DNA of 64,000 nt, taken from Osedax fenrisi (Eukaryota; Annelida; Polychaeta; Sabellida; Siboglinidae). A program made the translations under genes and the position numbers. Shown here piece after piece: positions 53,301-63,720 of the stretch (positions are counted from its first letter, which is position 1; each line of letters opens with the position of its first letter). Below the pieces are notes generated by a model that ran no database searches, was not told where the DNA came from, and saw only the letters and a list, made by a program, of their open reading frames with translations. The stretch lies in contig OZ025242.1 in assembly GCA_964019155.1 (NCBI GenBank), positions 85,684,033-85,748,032 of the forward strand, written 5' to 3'.

Positions 53301-53598
53301 CTCAATATTTTCACGTTAAATCTATAATAACTTAATTATTTCATTCATTCTAATTTAATTATTAAGTTTTATTTCCTAGTCGTATAATTATTTGTTAAAT
53401 TCTAATTCATTTAATCATTTCATCAGGTATCGACCTAGTGTAGAGATTAATTACATAGCGGATTTGCTTAATTTTAAAGATAACGAAGATTGCCTAGAAT
53501 ACCTCAAAAAGGCTTCCTATACTATGACATCTGATAATACGAAAGTTGACACAAAACTAAGTATTTCCTCTATAAAAGCTGCGGCCGAAGCAAATTAA
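36711..53598 (+). CDS. LENG8: LENG8/Thp3-type SAC3-domain protein (9 coding exons, complete)
   Basis: Exons 36711-38170, 39363-39549, 41275-41460, 41532-41621, 41676-41810, 42584-42652, 42993-43122, 43495-43702, 53427-53598. They total 2637 nt, 878 residues and a TAA; phases close throughout, and the size is close to human LENG8 (about 800). The N-terminus is disordered: proline run 24-36, Tyr/Asn-rich 45-80. A motif ending NIDWDNEPIP matches LENG8 before its middle region. A Lys/Arg-rich segment (about 510-545) looks like a nuclear signal. The SAC3/GANP domain (about 640-860) includes EQMKSIRQDLT, VYETHARFALEK and HQEFNQCQTQLKALY. SAC3/PCI proteins scaffold nuclear mRNA processing and export with PCID2- and DSS1-type partners; this is family knowledge. 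Weakest junctions: the 39549 donor, the 41275 acceptor, and the 43702 donor, which is needed for phase. Confidence 0.93.
38455..38710. mobile_element. 256-bp MITE in LENG8 intron 1
   Basis: Inverted ends start aaggggtttca and share attattaact, taattagaggttaaagttta. A further internal copy of the end motif occurs near 38570-38630. Possible 3-bp duplication ATA, as in PIF/Harbinger elements. An end fragment of the family lies near 45362-45375. Confidence 0.75.
41855..42553. mobile_element. Inverted-repeat element in LENG8 intron
   Basis: Ends pair imperfectly (agggttccat / agtgttccat), followed by repeated ggtaaaaacctgtttttac motifs on both sides. AT-rich interior. It fills most of the intron between 41810 and 42584. 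Confidence 0.55.
47519..47922 (+). mobile_element. MITE-like element, AAGGACAGG family (copy 2)
   Basis: Ends taaggacagga and (inverted) caaggacaggatatctgc. Matches the element at 22752-23125 in reverse orientation. Confidence 0.65.
49412..49865. mobile_element. 454-bp inverted-repeat element with 7-bp flanking repeat
   Basis: Inverted ends CAAAGATTTTGCGAAG and CAAAGATTGTCCGAAG, then aaagatataacact on both. Flanked by CGCCTAT (49405-49411 and 49866-49872). Same family as 33661-34460. Non-coding. Confidence 0.8.
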
Positions 53599-53656
53599 AT
53601 TCCCATATATCACAATTCTATTACCCTCAATTATTAATATTATTGCGAACGTATAC

Positions 53657-53662
53657 TTTATT
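53657..53662 (-). terminator. AATAAA poly(A) signal of the convergent minus-strand gene
   Basis: TTTATT on plus, 77 bp past the minus-strand stop codon (53739-53741). It lies inside the probable LENG8 3' untranslated region. Confidence 0.5.
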
Positions 53663-53671
53663 TATTTGTTA

Positions 53672-53677
53672 AATAAA
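53672..53677 (+). terminator. AATAAA poly(A) signal of LENG8
   Basis: AATAAA 73 bp past the LENG8 stop. The two opposed signals cross, so the 3' ends of the two mRNAs should overlap by tens of bases. Confidence 0.55.
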
Positions 53678-53738
53678 TATCTTTTATAATAAACTAATTA
53701 TACATGAGGTATCGGGGGGTCGTTGGGTACAGTACTAT

Positions 53739-56700
53739 TCATCTAACAACGGTTCTTTGAGGTCTGCTGGCCATTATCTTTGACAGTTCATTCATTGCTT
53801 TTTTCACCTTGTGTCGATATACCCACGGGTTGTCGCGCGATATTATCATTCTAGGTCTCTGGGGCAGGAAGCTGTCGTAGTAGTAGTAAACAATAGATTA
53901 CGATGATGTTGATATCATACAGACAGACGACGGGGTGATGCAACAATAACCTTAGATCATCACAAGTCGACGAATCGGTATCGATGTGGGGATAAACTAG
54001 AGGTTTTCTTTCTTCTCGAGTGTGTTCCGTGGTACTAGTACTAGTTCTGTAGTCATTGTTTATGTGATGATGAGGTTACTTGTGGTCATAATACCACATT
54101 CATTTATAGTCTATATATAATATAAATTAATATTTGTTTATGAATTTAATATTTATAAATTATATATAATTATATATATTTTAAATAGCTAATACATATC
54201 TTTTATATTGTTAAAATATACATTTCTTCAGCGGTGTAGATGTATATTACATATATATAATTTAATATTTAACTATATTCTAGCTACGGTGATGATTAGC
54301 TATAGTAACCCTTGCAGTCTTATACTCGAGGATCTTCCGCTGTTGTGATGTTCCGACTCCTCGCAAGCATTCGGAGTGTTACTCGGAGGTTCCGGAGCTA
54401 GTTCTAGCAGGAACTGAGGTGTCTTCTGTATGCAGGGTATCAAGAGTTAATAGTTCTCTCTCACTCTCTCACTCACTCTCTCTCTCTCCCAACACATGGT
54501 CACTTACCCTCGATGTCTTGGATGCCGCCAGTTTGTACTGGTTACTACGCATCGAAGCCAGTTCCATGGACGTGGTTCTCAGTTTCACGGGTGGAAAGAA
54601 TCCTGTTATTCCTTGTTGATGTTTGCTCGATTATACGTGGCTTGTGATTAATTATCTTGATATGTATAAATTAATCTAGAAATTGTTTAATAATTATAAT
54701 AGATGTTTGGATAAAATTACAGATATTTTAGATTTAATATACATTATTAATATAATTAAGAATTGTATTGAATATTATTATGAGTGTCAATTACAAATAT
54801 ATTGATGTAGGCTTTATTTTAATTATAAATATAATTTTTTTACAATACATTATTGATTATAATTTATTTTATTGTAAATCTTTAGAAAAAATTTACTAAA
54901 CATTTATTTTTAACATTTTATATTCTAATACACCTAATTTAGGGAAATTTCAGTAATGATATATATTGTGTAATAGACATTTTTAAATTATAATATTCAA
55001 GTTACAAATTTAAAGTAGTCTTCACTAAATGATGTCAGTTATATTTTTTTATTTTATGAAATATCTAGAATATGGATAATAATATTTTTCATAATGCTAA
55101 TTACTTAAGAAATTATTTGATATTGATTTGTGTAGTAGAGTCAAGTAATATATATCCAGAATCTAATCTTTAACTATAGTATGATTATAATGATGAATTA
55201 AAATTCATTAAAAGTAGATGTATTATATACAAGATAAATTATATTCATTCTACATAAATTAAGATGCAAGAACCAATGTCAATTTAATTAGATACTCTAA
55301 TGTTATATACTATTTATTAATAACTCGCATTGAAATATACTTATAAATATTATTTCAGAATTTCTAAATAGATCCTACTTCATATCAGGTCATTTTCAGA
55401 AATAAACGAGATTACGACTTTCTATACATAATTTACTTATACTTATATAAATATTGCATGTGATAAAATAACCTGGTTAGTGGCAAATACTCATGTTATG
55501 TTAATAGAATGGACATAACCTCTAGCATAGAATGCCTGTCTCGGTAATAATGCTTTGGCGTCGATTTCGATATCGATCTTTGTTTCATCTGCCTTAAACT
55601 TGTGTATATCTGACATCGTAGTACCTGAGTGTATAGCACATTATTAGGTAACCTCAGACGCCATCATTTCTAATACCTAGTGATTATTACTGGACTTATA
55701 ATTACACTTTATTAAAATTATTCAATTATTATTCTCAAGTTAAATAAATTATATATATTTGTGTAGGTATAGTAAGATAATCGGTAACACCTGTCCTACA
55801 TCAGTATGTAGGGGAGAGCGGGGCAGGTTGAGCCATCTCAATTATTTCTGCTATTAATAAATATTTTAATGTAATTTTTAATACACGTATACACACCTAT
55901 ATTTAGCATTATTATATCAACTCAAAAATTATTTATTTTAACTATTTTAACTATTATTTAATTATTAATATTTTATGAAAAATTCGTTGGTGGGACAGTA
56001 AGTTTAAATTTGATATTATTAATATATTTTGTAATAACATAGCATTATTTATGGTATATAAATAAAGTATATTTAATATACTATATATTATAAAATAAAA
56101 AATTCAAAAATTATAATTCACATATTAATTAGATTACTTTTATATATACTAGTGATATGGGGCATGTTGACCATAGCAAAACGGGGCAGGTTGACCATAG
56201 GATCAATCTGCCCTATATATCATTAAACATATTTATTTATTAATTTATTTAATTAATGAATGAATTATTTAAATAATAATAAATATCTAATTAATTAAAC
56301 ATATAATTGAGTAATTATTTTAAATAATTAAATAATTGGTTTATATGCTGGATTAAAACATAGAGAATCTAACCTATCTCCTAATATAACCTCTCGCCTT
56401 AAAAGTTGCATTAGTTTTTATATTAATCTTGGTGAATATAATTGTTAATTAACTAATAAATATAAATATATAACTTTAACTATGTTATTTTTTAAATATA
56501 TCTTTAATTTTACATTTTTTCTACCTGGCTCAACCTGCCCCATTAGACGGGGCAAATTAAAAAATTAAAAAAAAATTATAATGTAATTATATAATTAATT
56601 ATTTATCATTACACTGATTTATGAATGTTTTTTATTAATCATAAACTATATGTATCTTATGCACTTTATTTTATTAAAATATATTCATAACATTATTAGT

Positions 56701-59142
56701 TATAGGTATTTTTATAAAAACTGGCTCAACCTGCCCCGCTCTCCCCTACTCATAATAATGTTGAACAAATTCATATTTTTAATATTTTATATTTATTTTT
56801 TAAATTCAGCTACTACAAATAATTATAATCCACTATATCTATCAAATATTTCTGTTAAATAATCAATTTTATAATCGATGCCGGACTACTTAATTTCTAA
56901 AAAGTATGTTATCAAGATAATATTCTATACAAGCTCTAGTGTGATCATTATTGAAATATAGATAAATTGAGTTTATATTTTAGTTGAATATATTGAATAA
57001 TATTATTGAGTAATATTACTGAGAACACATAGTTATAAATTAAACATAACACTTGCTTGTTGTAGGTATTTTGTAGGTACTTTGTTGTACCTACTATAAC
57101 TATTTAAGATTATTAAAATATGTCTCAATACTATTTATAAGTGATCTTATATAATTGTGTATAACTAAATGATCAGCTCTCGTTAAAACAATGAACGCAT
57201 TAACATGAGAACGATTTCGAAGGGAGATATGGTTATAAGTGAAAACTTCATGTAAGTTCCTGGATGGGATAAAAGGACAATTCACCATAATAGCATATAT
57301 CTATATGTAATTATACACGTAAACGCGAAGTCTAGGTATATATGGTGCCATATATGGTATACAGAATACGTATTACATCAATCTTTTACTAAGAAATTAT
57401 CACTTAGTCCAAATTAAGTATTATATTACCGTTTAGTTTCATAGTTACCTTTAGTAAGTATACTTACTTAGATTATAATCTCGAACATATACACATACAT
57501 CTTAACACACAGCCTTCAGAAATATGATGTGACCGCATTAGCAAGACCTCCTATAGGAGGTATATATAACCTCGAGGTTATAGGAGGTCTTGGCATTATA
57601 CCCATTCATCGAGGATATAGATCCATATATTCACCCAGTGCTTTCCTACATTTTAATATAAATATTTTCAACCATTTTTTTATTTCCGACAACACATTTT
57701 TTGTTTACCAAATAGAAATTATTTTATAAATATTTATATTTAAATAAAGTATTCTATGCCATAAGTTTTGTTAATGGCTACTGAGCGATGAGCGTTGCGA
57801 TATAGTTAACGAGAAACAGCTTTATTTACGGACCAACGTAAACGAACAATATAATAATTCTAAAATAGACAGAACTATAATACATTGAATATATTCACAA
57901 GGAGATAAGTTATAGACGTTACGTAAACTTGGGTGTATGCCACCTATCATAGGTGACCTATGCCATACATTTCCGCCATCCCAAATATTAACGAAAACAC
58001 CCCGCGTTCATTATACGTAAATCTACGGGCACACTCATCGTTTCTCTATCATTATTACATATCTAATAATGATATTTATCTCTAGCCTTAAGGCTCCCCA
58101 GCAAACAGTAAGAGCAGCATAATAGCAGCATAACAGCATATACTAGAGCCTCAAATGTTTACATTGTGCTATTATGCTGCTATTAAATGTCTATTATGCT
58201 GCTATTATGCTGCTATTCTAATAATAGCAGCATAATAGACATTTAAAATTAATAGCAGCATAATATTAGAATAATGGCAGCATAATAGCAGCATAACAGC
58301 AGCATAATAGCGTGACAAATTAATAGCAGCATAATAGACATTTAATAGCAGCATAATAGCACAATGTAAACATTTGAGGCTCTAGCATATGCTGTTATGC
58401 TGCTATTATGCTGCTATTACTGTTTGCTGGGTCTCTTATCACCGATATCTCGTAATAAGAATGGTATGGGTTAGCCTACAGTTAGCTATTCATAAAAATA
58501 ATGTAATTTGAAATGTACACATATATATACGCAATCGTCCTTACTAGGGACTCCCTGCAGGGATGCATGCATGCATGACTCCACGCATGCATCAACGATG
58601 GCACTGATTCATCTTTAATATGCGTTCAAATGTCCGCATTCTATCAATTGTCCATAGTGTTATGAAATAATGTTTCACCTCAGTGCCCTTTTTATAGTGG
58701 TATTTTATGGCCAATTTACCCCATCACTATTTTAAAATTTGTGCTCACAAAATAATCATATTTGTTCATAATCAATTATATCGTAAACATATTTATTTAT
58801 TATACATCAGTAGATGTATTCTATTAGATTGTTTTTCATTTACAATCGAAATCAAACTAGTTATTTTTGGAATTGCCCCCCTTTTAATATGTTTAACAAA
58901 GATACTGGTACATCATATTAGTTACCTTCCTAGTGTATCTACCCACACGCTAACTCTATCTCCATGACGTCATGTACATTCGTTATTCTCATCATATTCC
59001 CATTCGATGTGACGTCACCAGCGTACGTTAAACAGCTCACGAACACTCGCCAGTATACATAGTACCACCATTATGCGATGACATAGGTAGTCCCTACACT
59101 GTAAGGTATCCAATAGGTACATATGTACCTACAGGTACCGGG

Positions 59143-59174
<32 letters not shown>

Positions 59175-59586
59175 TATATACGCCTGGTACCTATACCAGT
59201 GCCATTCGTTCACATACGCGGTTTAGTACACATACCCACCGTTAGGTTATACATATACAACGCATTATAATGGGGTTATAACCCCACGAGAAGCCGCGAG
59301 CACGAATATATGAATGTTTGCCATCGTTATTATAATATCGTATACGAAGGTCAAGTGAAATATCCATAGCATTAGTATATACTATTAGTATATATATATC
59401 CTATTATATCCTATTAGTAGGTGTGTCGAAGTTAACTCCACTTACGATAATTTTAGCCGGGGAGGTTTTATTGATCACGTGACAACATAGTGTTACGTAA
59501 CTGTACGTTGCCGTATGTGATGTCCTATTCATGTCCAATTTCACGTGTATACACATATGACCCATTGACCTAATGAAATTCACACA

Positions 59587-59639
<53 letters not shown>

Positions 59640-60440
59640 TTAGCTTAGTAACATACTCGCGGAAATACTCGTGGCATACTTATGGACATATATATATATA
59701 TATATATATATACGTCTATAGCCTATAATAATTGCTATAGTTATGATATTATGTTGCTATTATGTGGTTATTACTGTTAGCTGGGTAGCTCGGCTCAGTC
59801 TTATTTTTTTCCGAAAATGAAAGTCTCTGCTAGGTATAAATAACCAAAAGTCTCGGCTCGGCATTAAAAAGCTCGACATCAGCGGTACTCCACTACTACA
59901 CACTGCGTAGTGATTAAGTTTTGGTTCATTTCGATAACTACTAGACACATACGTATTCATTACTACGTAATAGATATACGCGTATACGTCGCTAGGTGGT
60001 GCTGCCGAGGGGGCGGGGGGCGTATCTAAAGGCGTGTCTAAAGTCTACTCTCGAGAAGAGTTAATCTCTGGCCTATTAACACGCCCCTTCGCGACTACTC
60101 GAACAATAGGTCGCTCCGTCCGAACACCGGCGGACTTGTAGGTCAAGCGGTTTTAGTAGTAGTGGTCAAGTATACTAGTGGTGTTAATATCGGTCTTAGA
60201 GGTATTAGTGGTTATCATCGCATGATTAAGTGTTATAAAGTAATCGATACTAAATATCTCATTTGAATACATATATATGTATGTATGTATGTATGCAAGT
60301 ATGTGTATGTGTGTATACACATATATGTGTGTGCATGCGTATGCCTTATTTACATATCGTATATTTGACACTACATATAGTGGCTGTGCCGGGTCGATAT
60401 AATGCAGTCTGCGTACTGAATCACGTGTATAATAATAATA

Positions 60441-60519
<79 letters not shown>

Positions 60520-62581
60520 CAGATTGGTTCATCGTAATAAACGAAAGTGAACATAGGTGATGTTTTCTATGGAAGTATACATTTATCTTAAGACATACGT
60601 AATACTTAATAGGTATAACTTACACCTTATAAGGCAACACTTGTTCTTAACACCGAATACAATAGTGCCGGACGCGGTACCGAGCTAGGTGTTAACGTAC
60701 AGCTAATCTAGAGGGTTAAAGGTTAGCGGTAACGGCTGGGCGGGGGAACCTGCGGGGAAAAGCTTGACAATTAATTAGTAACGCCATATTAGGTAATCGC
60801 ACACACGTGATTACGTAACGGTTGATTACGTAACGATAGACCACGTGACTTCGGTGAGTCCGGGCTAAGGCGGTCTCCTCTCTATTGTTGCGGTGTATAA
60901 AACACTTCTCGGTATTTAGGTATAGCGCGCAGCGGCGGATTAAAGCGAGTCAAATAATTATTAATATTATGATTATGTCATATATATATATGTGTGTATG
61001 CGTGAGTGTAACATTGTGATATTATATTTATATCTAATGATAATCTACGTTGTATTTAGTATACATAATGTATACTAAATATAGGCTACTTAATACGTAT
61101 ATATGTACCTAGACTAATAAGTATACTTAGTAATGCGTATAAGCCATCATCTCATAGCTACAGTTAACTATCTAATATCATGTAATGTATGTCGATACAC
61201 TTATAATACCTATATATAAATATCGTATACATTTCTATTATCGATGTCACTAATTGTCCATATTAAAATCGTAGCTATTTTATAGATATGATTAATAACG
61301 AACACAGGATGGGGACGCGTTCAAGAAGTATATGTAACGTATACAACTGTTGCGTATAAGCCTATAGGCTATGTAAAGCCTATGTATACATACACTGTTG
61401 CGTATAAGCCTATAGGCTATGTAAAGCCTATGTATACACACCATGTTGCGTATAAGCCTATATGCTATGTAAAGCCTATGTATACATACAATGTTGCGAA
61501 CAAGGCTATGTAAAGCCTATGCATACATACACTGTTGCGTATAAGCCTATGTAAAGCCTATGCATACATACAATATTGCATATAAACCTATTGGCTATAT
61601 GTTCATCATATGTATACACACACTTTACTTATAATATTTACAAATCGTACGTTGCGTGTTATATAACAGGATATAGGAGGATATATAACCTATATATATA
61701 GGAGGATATATACTCCTATAGGAGTTACTACAGGACTACATCATATATGATCGTTACATACTCTTTTAGGCATAGGGCATTATGATGTAGTCCTGTAGAA
61801 CTACGTATACATAGTCATTAGGCAACTGGATAGAGTTACAGTAATTTAGTATTTCCATATGAAATATATCGCTTATATAGGTATTACTATATAAACCTAA
61901 CTGTACATTATAATACAAATGATGACATCTAATGTTCATAACAATTAATAAATTAATATTTTAATATATATTATTTTACTATTATAGAGTATAATTGGTA
62001 ATATAAGGAGTAAGCTAATTATATTGTTACTGTGCTACTTAAATACTGCGAATTGGTTACAGAGCATTACAAATGTATGTCGAATTTGTTAAATAAAAAC
62101 TATTTTTAATATATATTTTATTTATAATACAACTAATGTATAGTTACAATATATTTATTGAACTATTATCAGAATATATATATACACACATATATTATAG
62201 ATGATACATATTTAAAACTGGCCGTATAGATCAGTTATCTAAAGGGAGTATCCACTACAATTATTTCCGGAAAGTAGCTTTCTAGCAAATATAACTTGTT
62301 TTAAATGATACAGATACATATCGAGTAGGACACGGGTTCAATCTCAGTCCGGACAAATACAATAGGTATTACATAATATGTATACGTGATCTTATAATAA
62401 ATGATCGGCTCTCGATAAAACCACTGATGCCTTAACATGGATGCCTTAACATGATAGCGGCTTCGAAGGGACGTTAGAGCCATTATGGGATGAAAAAACT
62501 TCACAAAAATAAAATAAAAATTATTATTGTTAACAATAACAATAACAATATATATATAACAACAACAACAACAACATCAAT

Positions 62582-62636
<55 letters not shown>

Positions 62637-62953
62637 TAGTTTTTGTTATTGTTATTGTTATTGTTATTATTATTTGGTAGAGTTATCCCATCCAGGAACT
62701 TAGATGCAGTTTTCACTTATAACCATATGGCTCTAATGTCCCTTCGAAACCGCTCTCATGTTTAGGCATCCATGAGTTTAATGATAACTGATCATCTACG
62801 AATACATAATTATATAATATAACTTTTAGATATTATTAAATCATTAAAGATATTATGTTAAGACCTATTGTATTGGTCCGATGGGCTTGAACCGCGTCAT
62901 AATACTTGTGTATCTGACGCCTTATATATATAGATGAGCCATGTAGACAGTTA

Positions 62954-62985
<32 letters not shown>

Positions 62986-63314
62986 TTATATATATATACG
63001 GACATAAACAATAGTAAAGGTATACCTTTAACTCGGTTCTTCCTCTTGCATTCGGAGAGTTTCTGCCTATCGAGGAAAGCCCTGTGTTCCACCCGGCACT
63101 GATCGGTTACGACCCCCGATATTCCGACTCCTCCTCCTTCTTTGGATGCCCCTCCCACGACACCTCCCCCGAGCCCGCCCCCCGCCCCCGCCCCCGTTCC
63201 TCCTCCGGTGACGACGACTCCGCCCCCTCCGATCGTACTACAGTGCAGTCCCCTACCGGTATCTCGGGGCGTCGACATCGTTCTGTTGTTGATGTCGTAT
63301 ATACCGGCCGCCAT
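53739..63314 (-). CDS. Unrecognised spliced gene, predicted 272 residues
   Basis: Exons, high to low: 63026-63314, 55520-55624, 54508-54602, 54310-54425, 53951-54046, 53739-53856 (TGA). The five downstream exons join with GT-AG introns and no internal stop. From the ATG at 55616 they give 173 residues starting MSDIHKFKADETK. The 55624 acceptor also accepts the phase-1 donor of the CpG-rich exon at 63026-63314, adding a Gly-rich N-terminus, for 272 residues. Features: low-complexity glycine region (about 29-67), basic KRKNRVK, a segment FFPPVKLRTTSMELASMRSN, a Ser/Thr-rich middle, and a basic C-terminus (NPWVYRHKVKKAMNELSKIM). No signal peptide or membrane span. I do not recognise the family. 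More exons could lie in the 7.4-kb intron, or the two parts could be separate genes. Confidence 0.65.
55811..56746. mobile_element. 936-bp TIR transposon, TA target site, non-autonomous
   Basis: Perfect 25-bp inverted ends (55811-55835 and 56722-56746) beginning GGGGAGAGCGGGGCAGGTTG, flanked by TA on both sides (55809-55810 and 56747-56748), as in Tc1/mariner-type elements. The end motif recurs inside as ggggcaggttgacc (about 56187) and ctggctcaacctgcccc (about 56525). No transposase frame. The start lies 187 bp upstream of the 55624 acceptor of the minus-strand gene. Confidence 0.9.
57140..57300 (+). repeat. SINE-like repeat, tail copy
   Basis: Shares gctctcg, cattaacatg, tttcgaaggga, atatggttataagtgaaaac and gttcctggatgggata with the repeat copies at 62219-62510 and 62690-62905. 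The open frames seen here are incidental. Confidence 0.6.
58097..58431. mobile_element. 335-bp foldback element made of AGCAGCATAATAG units
   Basis: Ends cccagcaaacagtaa and its complement. Both arms carry several copies of agcagcataat plus shared blocks (gagcctcaaatgtttacatt, gacattta), so almost the whole element can fold. A relic of the end (ttactgttagctggg) lies at about 59770-59785. No target duplication was seen. Confidence 0.8.
58965..59017. promoter_or_regulatory. Two full CRE palindromes 45 bp apart
   Basis: TGACGTCA at 58965-58972 and 59010-59017. Two exact 8-bp palindromes this close are unlikely by chance in AT-rich DNA. The regulated gene is unknown; the unrecognised minus-strand gene spans the site. 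Confidence 0.4.
59579..59636. repeat. (CA)n microsatellite
   Basis: Nearly pure CA with a short CGCG interruption. It yields a false Cys/Val frame on minus. Confidence 0.95.
60430..60520. repeat. (AAT)n microsatellite
   Basis: About 30 AAT units with one imperfection near 60476. The false frame reads poly-isoleucine. Confidence 0.95.
60804..60902 (+). promoter_or_regulatory. E-box/D-box cluster with TATA box
   Basis: CACGTG (60804-60809), TTACGTAA (60811-60818), TTACGTAA (60826-60833), CACGTG (60842-60847), then TATAAAA (60896-60902) within a locally CpG-rich patch (about 60660-60950). PAR-bZIP factors bind TTACGTAA, and bHLH factors, clock proteins among them, bind CACGTG. As a plus-strand promoter it would start near 60930, but no plus-strand exon was recognised downstream. 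Confidence 0.45.
61345..61610. repeat. 48-bp tandem repeat, about 5-6 copies
   Basis: Unit contains tgttgcgtataagcctatag and gctatgtaaagcctatg. Copies differ by loss of the central taggctatg block. Confidence 0.85.
62219..62510 (+). repeat. tRNA-derived SINE candidate
   Basis: The head has an A-box-like stretch (gccgtatagatcagtta near 62222) and a B-box-like gggttcaatctc (62333-62344), further apart than in most tRNA heads. The tail block (cttcgaaggga, gagccat, gggatgaaaa) is shared with 57140-57300 and, inverted, with 62690-62905. Derivation from a tRNA is inference. Confidence 0.5.
62690..62905 (-). repeat. Inverted copy of the SINE candidate
   Basis: Complement of the tail block, followed by a B-box-like ggttcaagccc on minus (about 62890). 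Together with 62219-62510 it forms a large inverted repeat around a (TA)n core (62587-62632). Confidence 0.5.
63026..63314 (-). CDS. CpG-rich first exon of the minus-strand gene
   Basis: ATG at 63314 in a good context (cactacgATGG). 96 codons plus one base, then donor AAAG/gtatac. Encodes a Gly/Val-rich stretch and ends QKLSECKRKNRVK. Strong codon-level contrast with the flanks. Linking it to 55624 rests on phase only; it could be the first exon of a different gene. The overlapping plus-strand proline-rich frame is taken as its shadow. Confidence 0.65.
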
Positions 63315-63720
63315 CGTAGTGGCCGTAATGCTGGTCGTAGTAGTGGTCAGTACTAGTAGTGGTCAGTGGATGGTCAACTCTCAGGTAATGGCCGCACAGC
63401 TAATGCTCCTAGTGCGGGTCGCCTCTACACGGATCGCGATCTACGATAGACTGCTCACTCGCGATATAAGTAGCGATACTACTCCTAGCTCTAGCGTCTA
63501 GTTCTATCGAGCTTACCGAAGAGAAGGTAATCACCGCCGCGAATTAATGACTACACGCCCGCCCACCCGCCCGCCCGTCCGTCCGCCCGCCCGCCCGCCT
63601 AGAAGTTATTGTTTATTAATATCGGCGCGCCGTGACGGGATTTCGCGTGAATCACGGCGGACATCGCCTACCGTTTAGCCGAATACTGCCGCTTCGTATA
63701 TTGGTGTGCGGTGTGTGTAC
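63315..63720 (-). promoter_or_regulatory. CpG island upstream of the minus-strand first exon
   Basis: CpG-dense block in an AT-rich window, with a CCCG/CCGC-type array at about 63558-63600 that is G-rich on the transcribed orientation (Sp1-like or quadruplex-prone). Its placement before the 63314 ATG fits a promoter. The last 280 bp of the window are AT-rich again and carry TTACGTAA near 63984. Confidence 0.5.

Larger units (their letters stand above)
43703..53426. other. 9.7-kb last intron of LENG8, AT-rich, repeats only
   Basis: Separates the SAC3-domain exon from the final 57-codon exon, far longer than the other LENG8 introns (54 to 1725 bp). Holds a copy of the dispersed repeat (44300-45110), MITEs, (TA)n runs (for example 47325-47376) and a CAA/CAG-type tract at 52496-52542. 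No coding frame was found in it on either strand. Confidence 0.7.
55625..63025. other. Intron or intergenic stretch, repeats only
   Basis: If the gene model above holds, this is its first intron. Contains a TIR element, a foldback element, SINE-like copies, CA and AAT microsatellites and promoter-like patches, each listed separately. No further exon was recognised. Confidence 0.5.

Noticed and set aside
53739..53856. NPWVY near the C-terminus read as a GPCR helix-7 NPxxY motif
   Set aside because: No membrane segments occur in the preceding exons.
62333..62344. A functional tRNA gene at the B-box-like site
   Set aside because: No cloverleaf could be drawn, and the A-to-B spacing is too long; kept only as a SINE candidate.
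63142..63501. 119-residue plus-strand Pro/Val-rich frame
   Set aside because: Overlaps the minus-strand CpG exon, which has a better start context and a donor that joins in phase. It is low-complexity complement of the glycine stretch.
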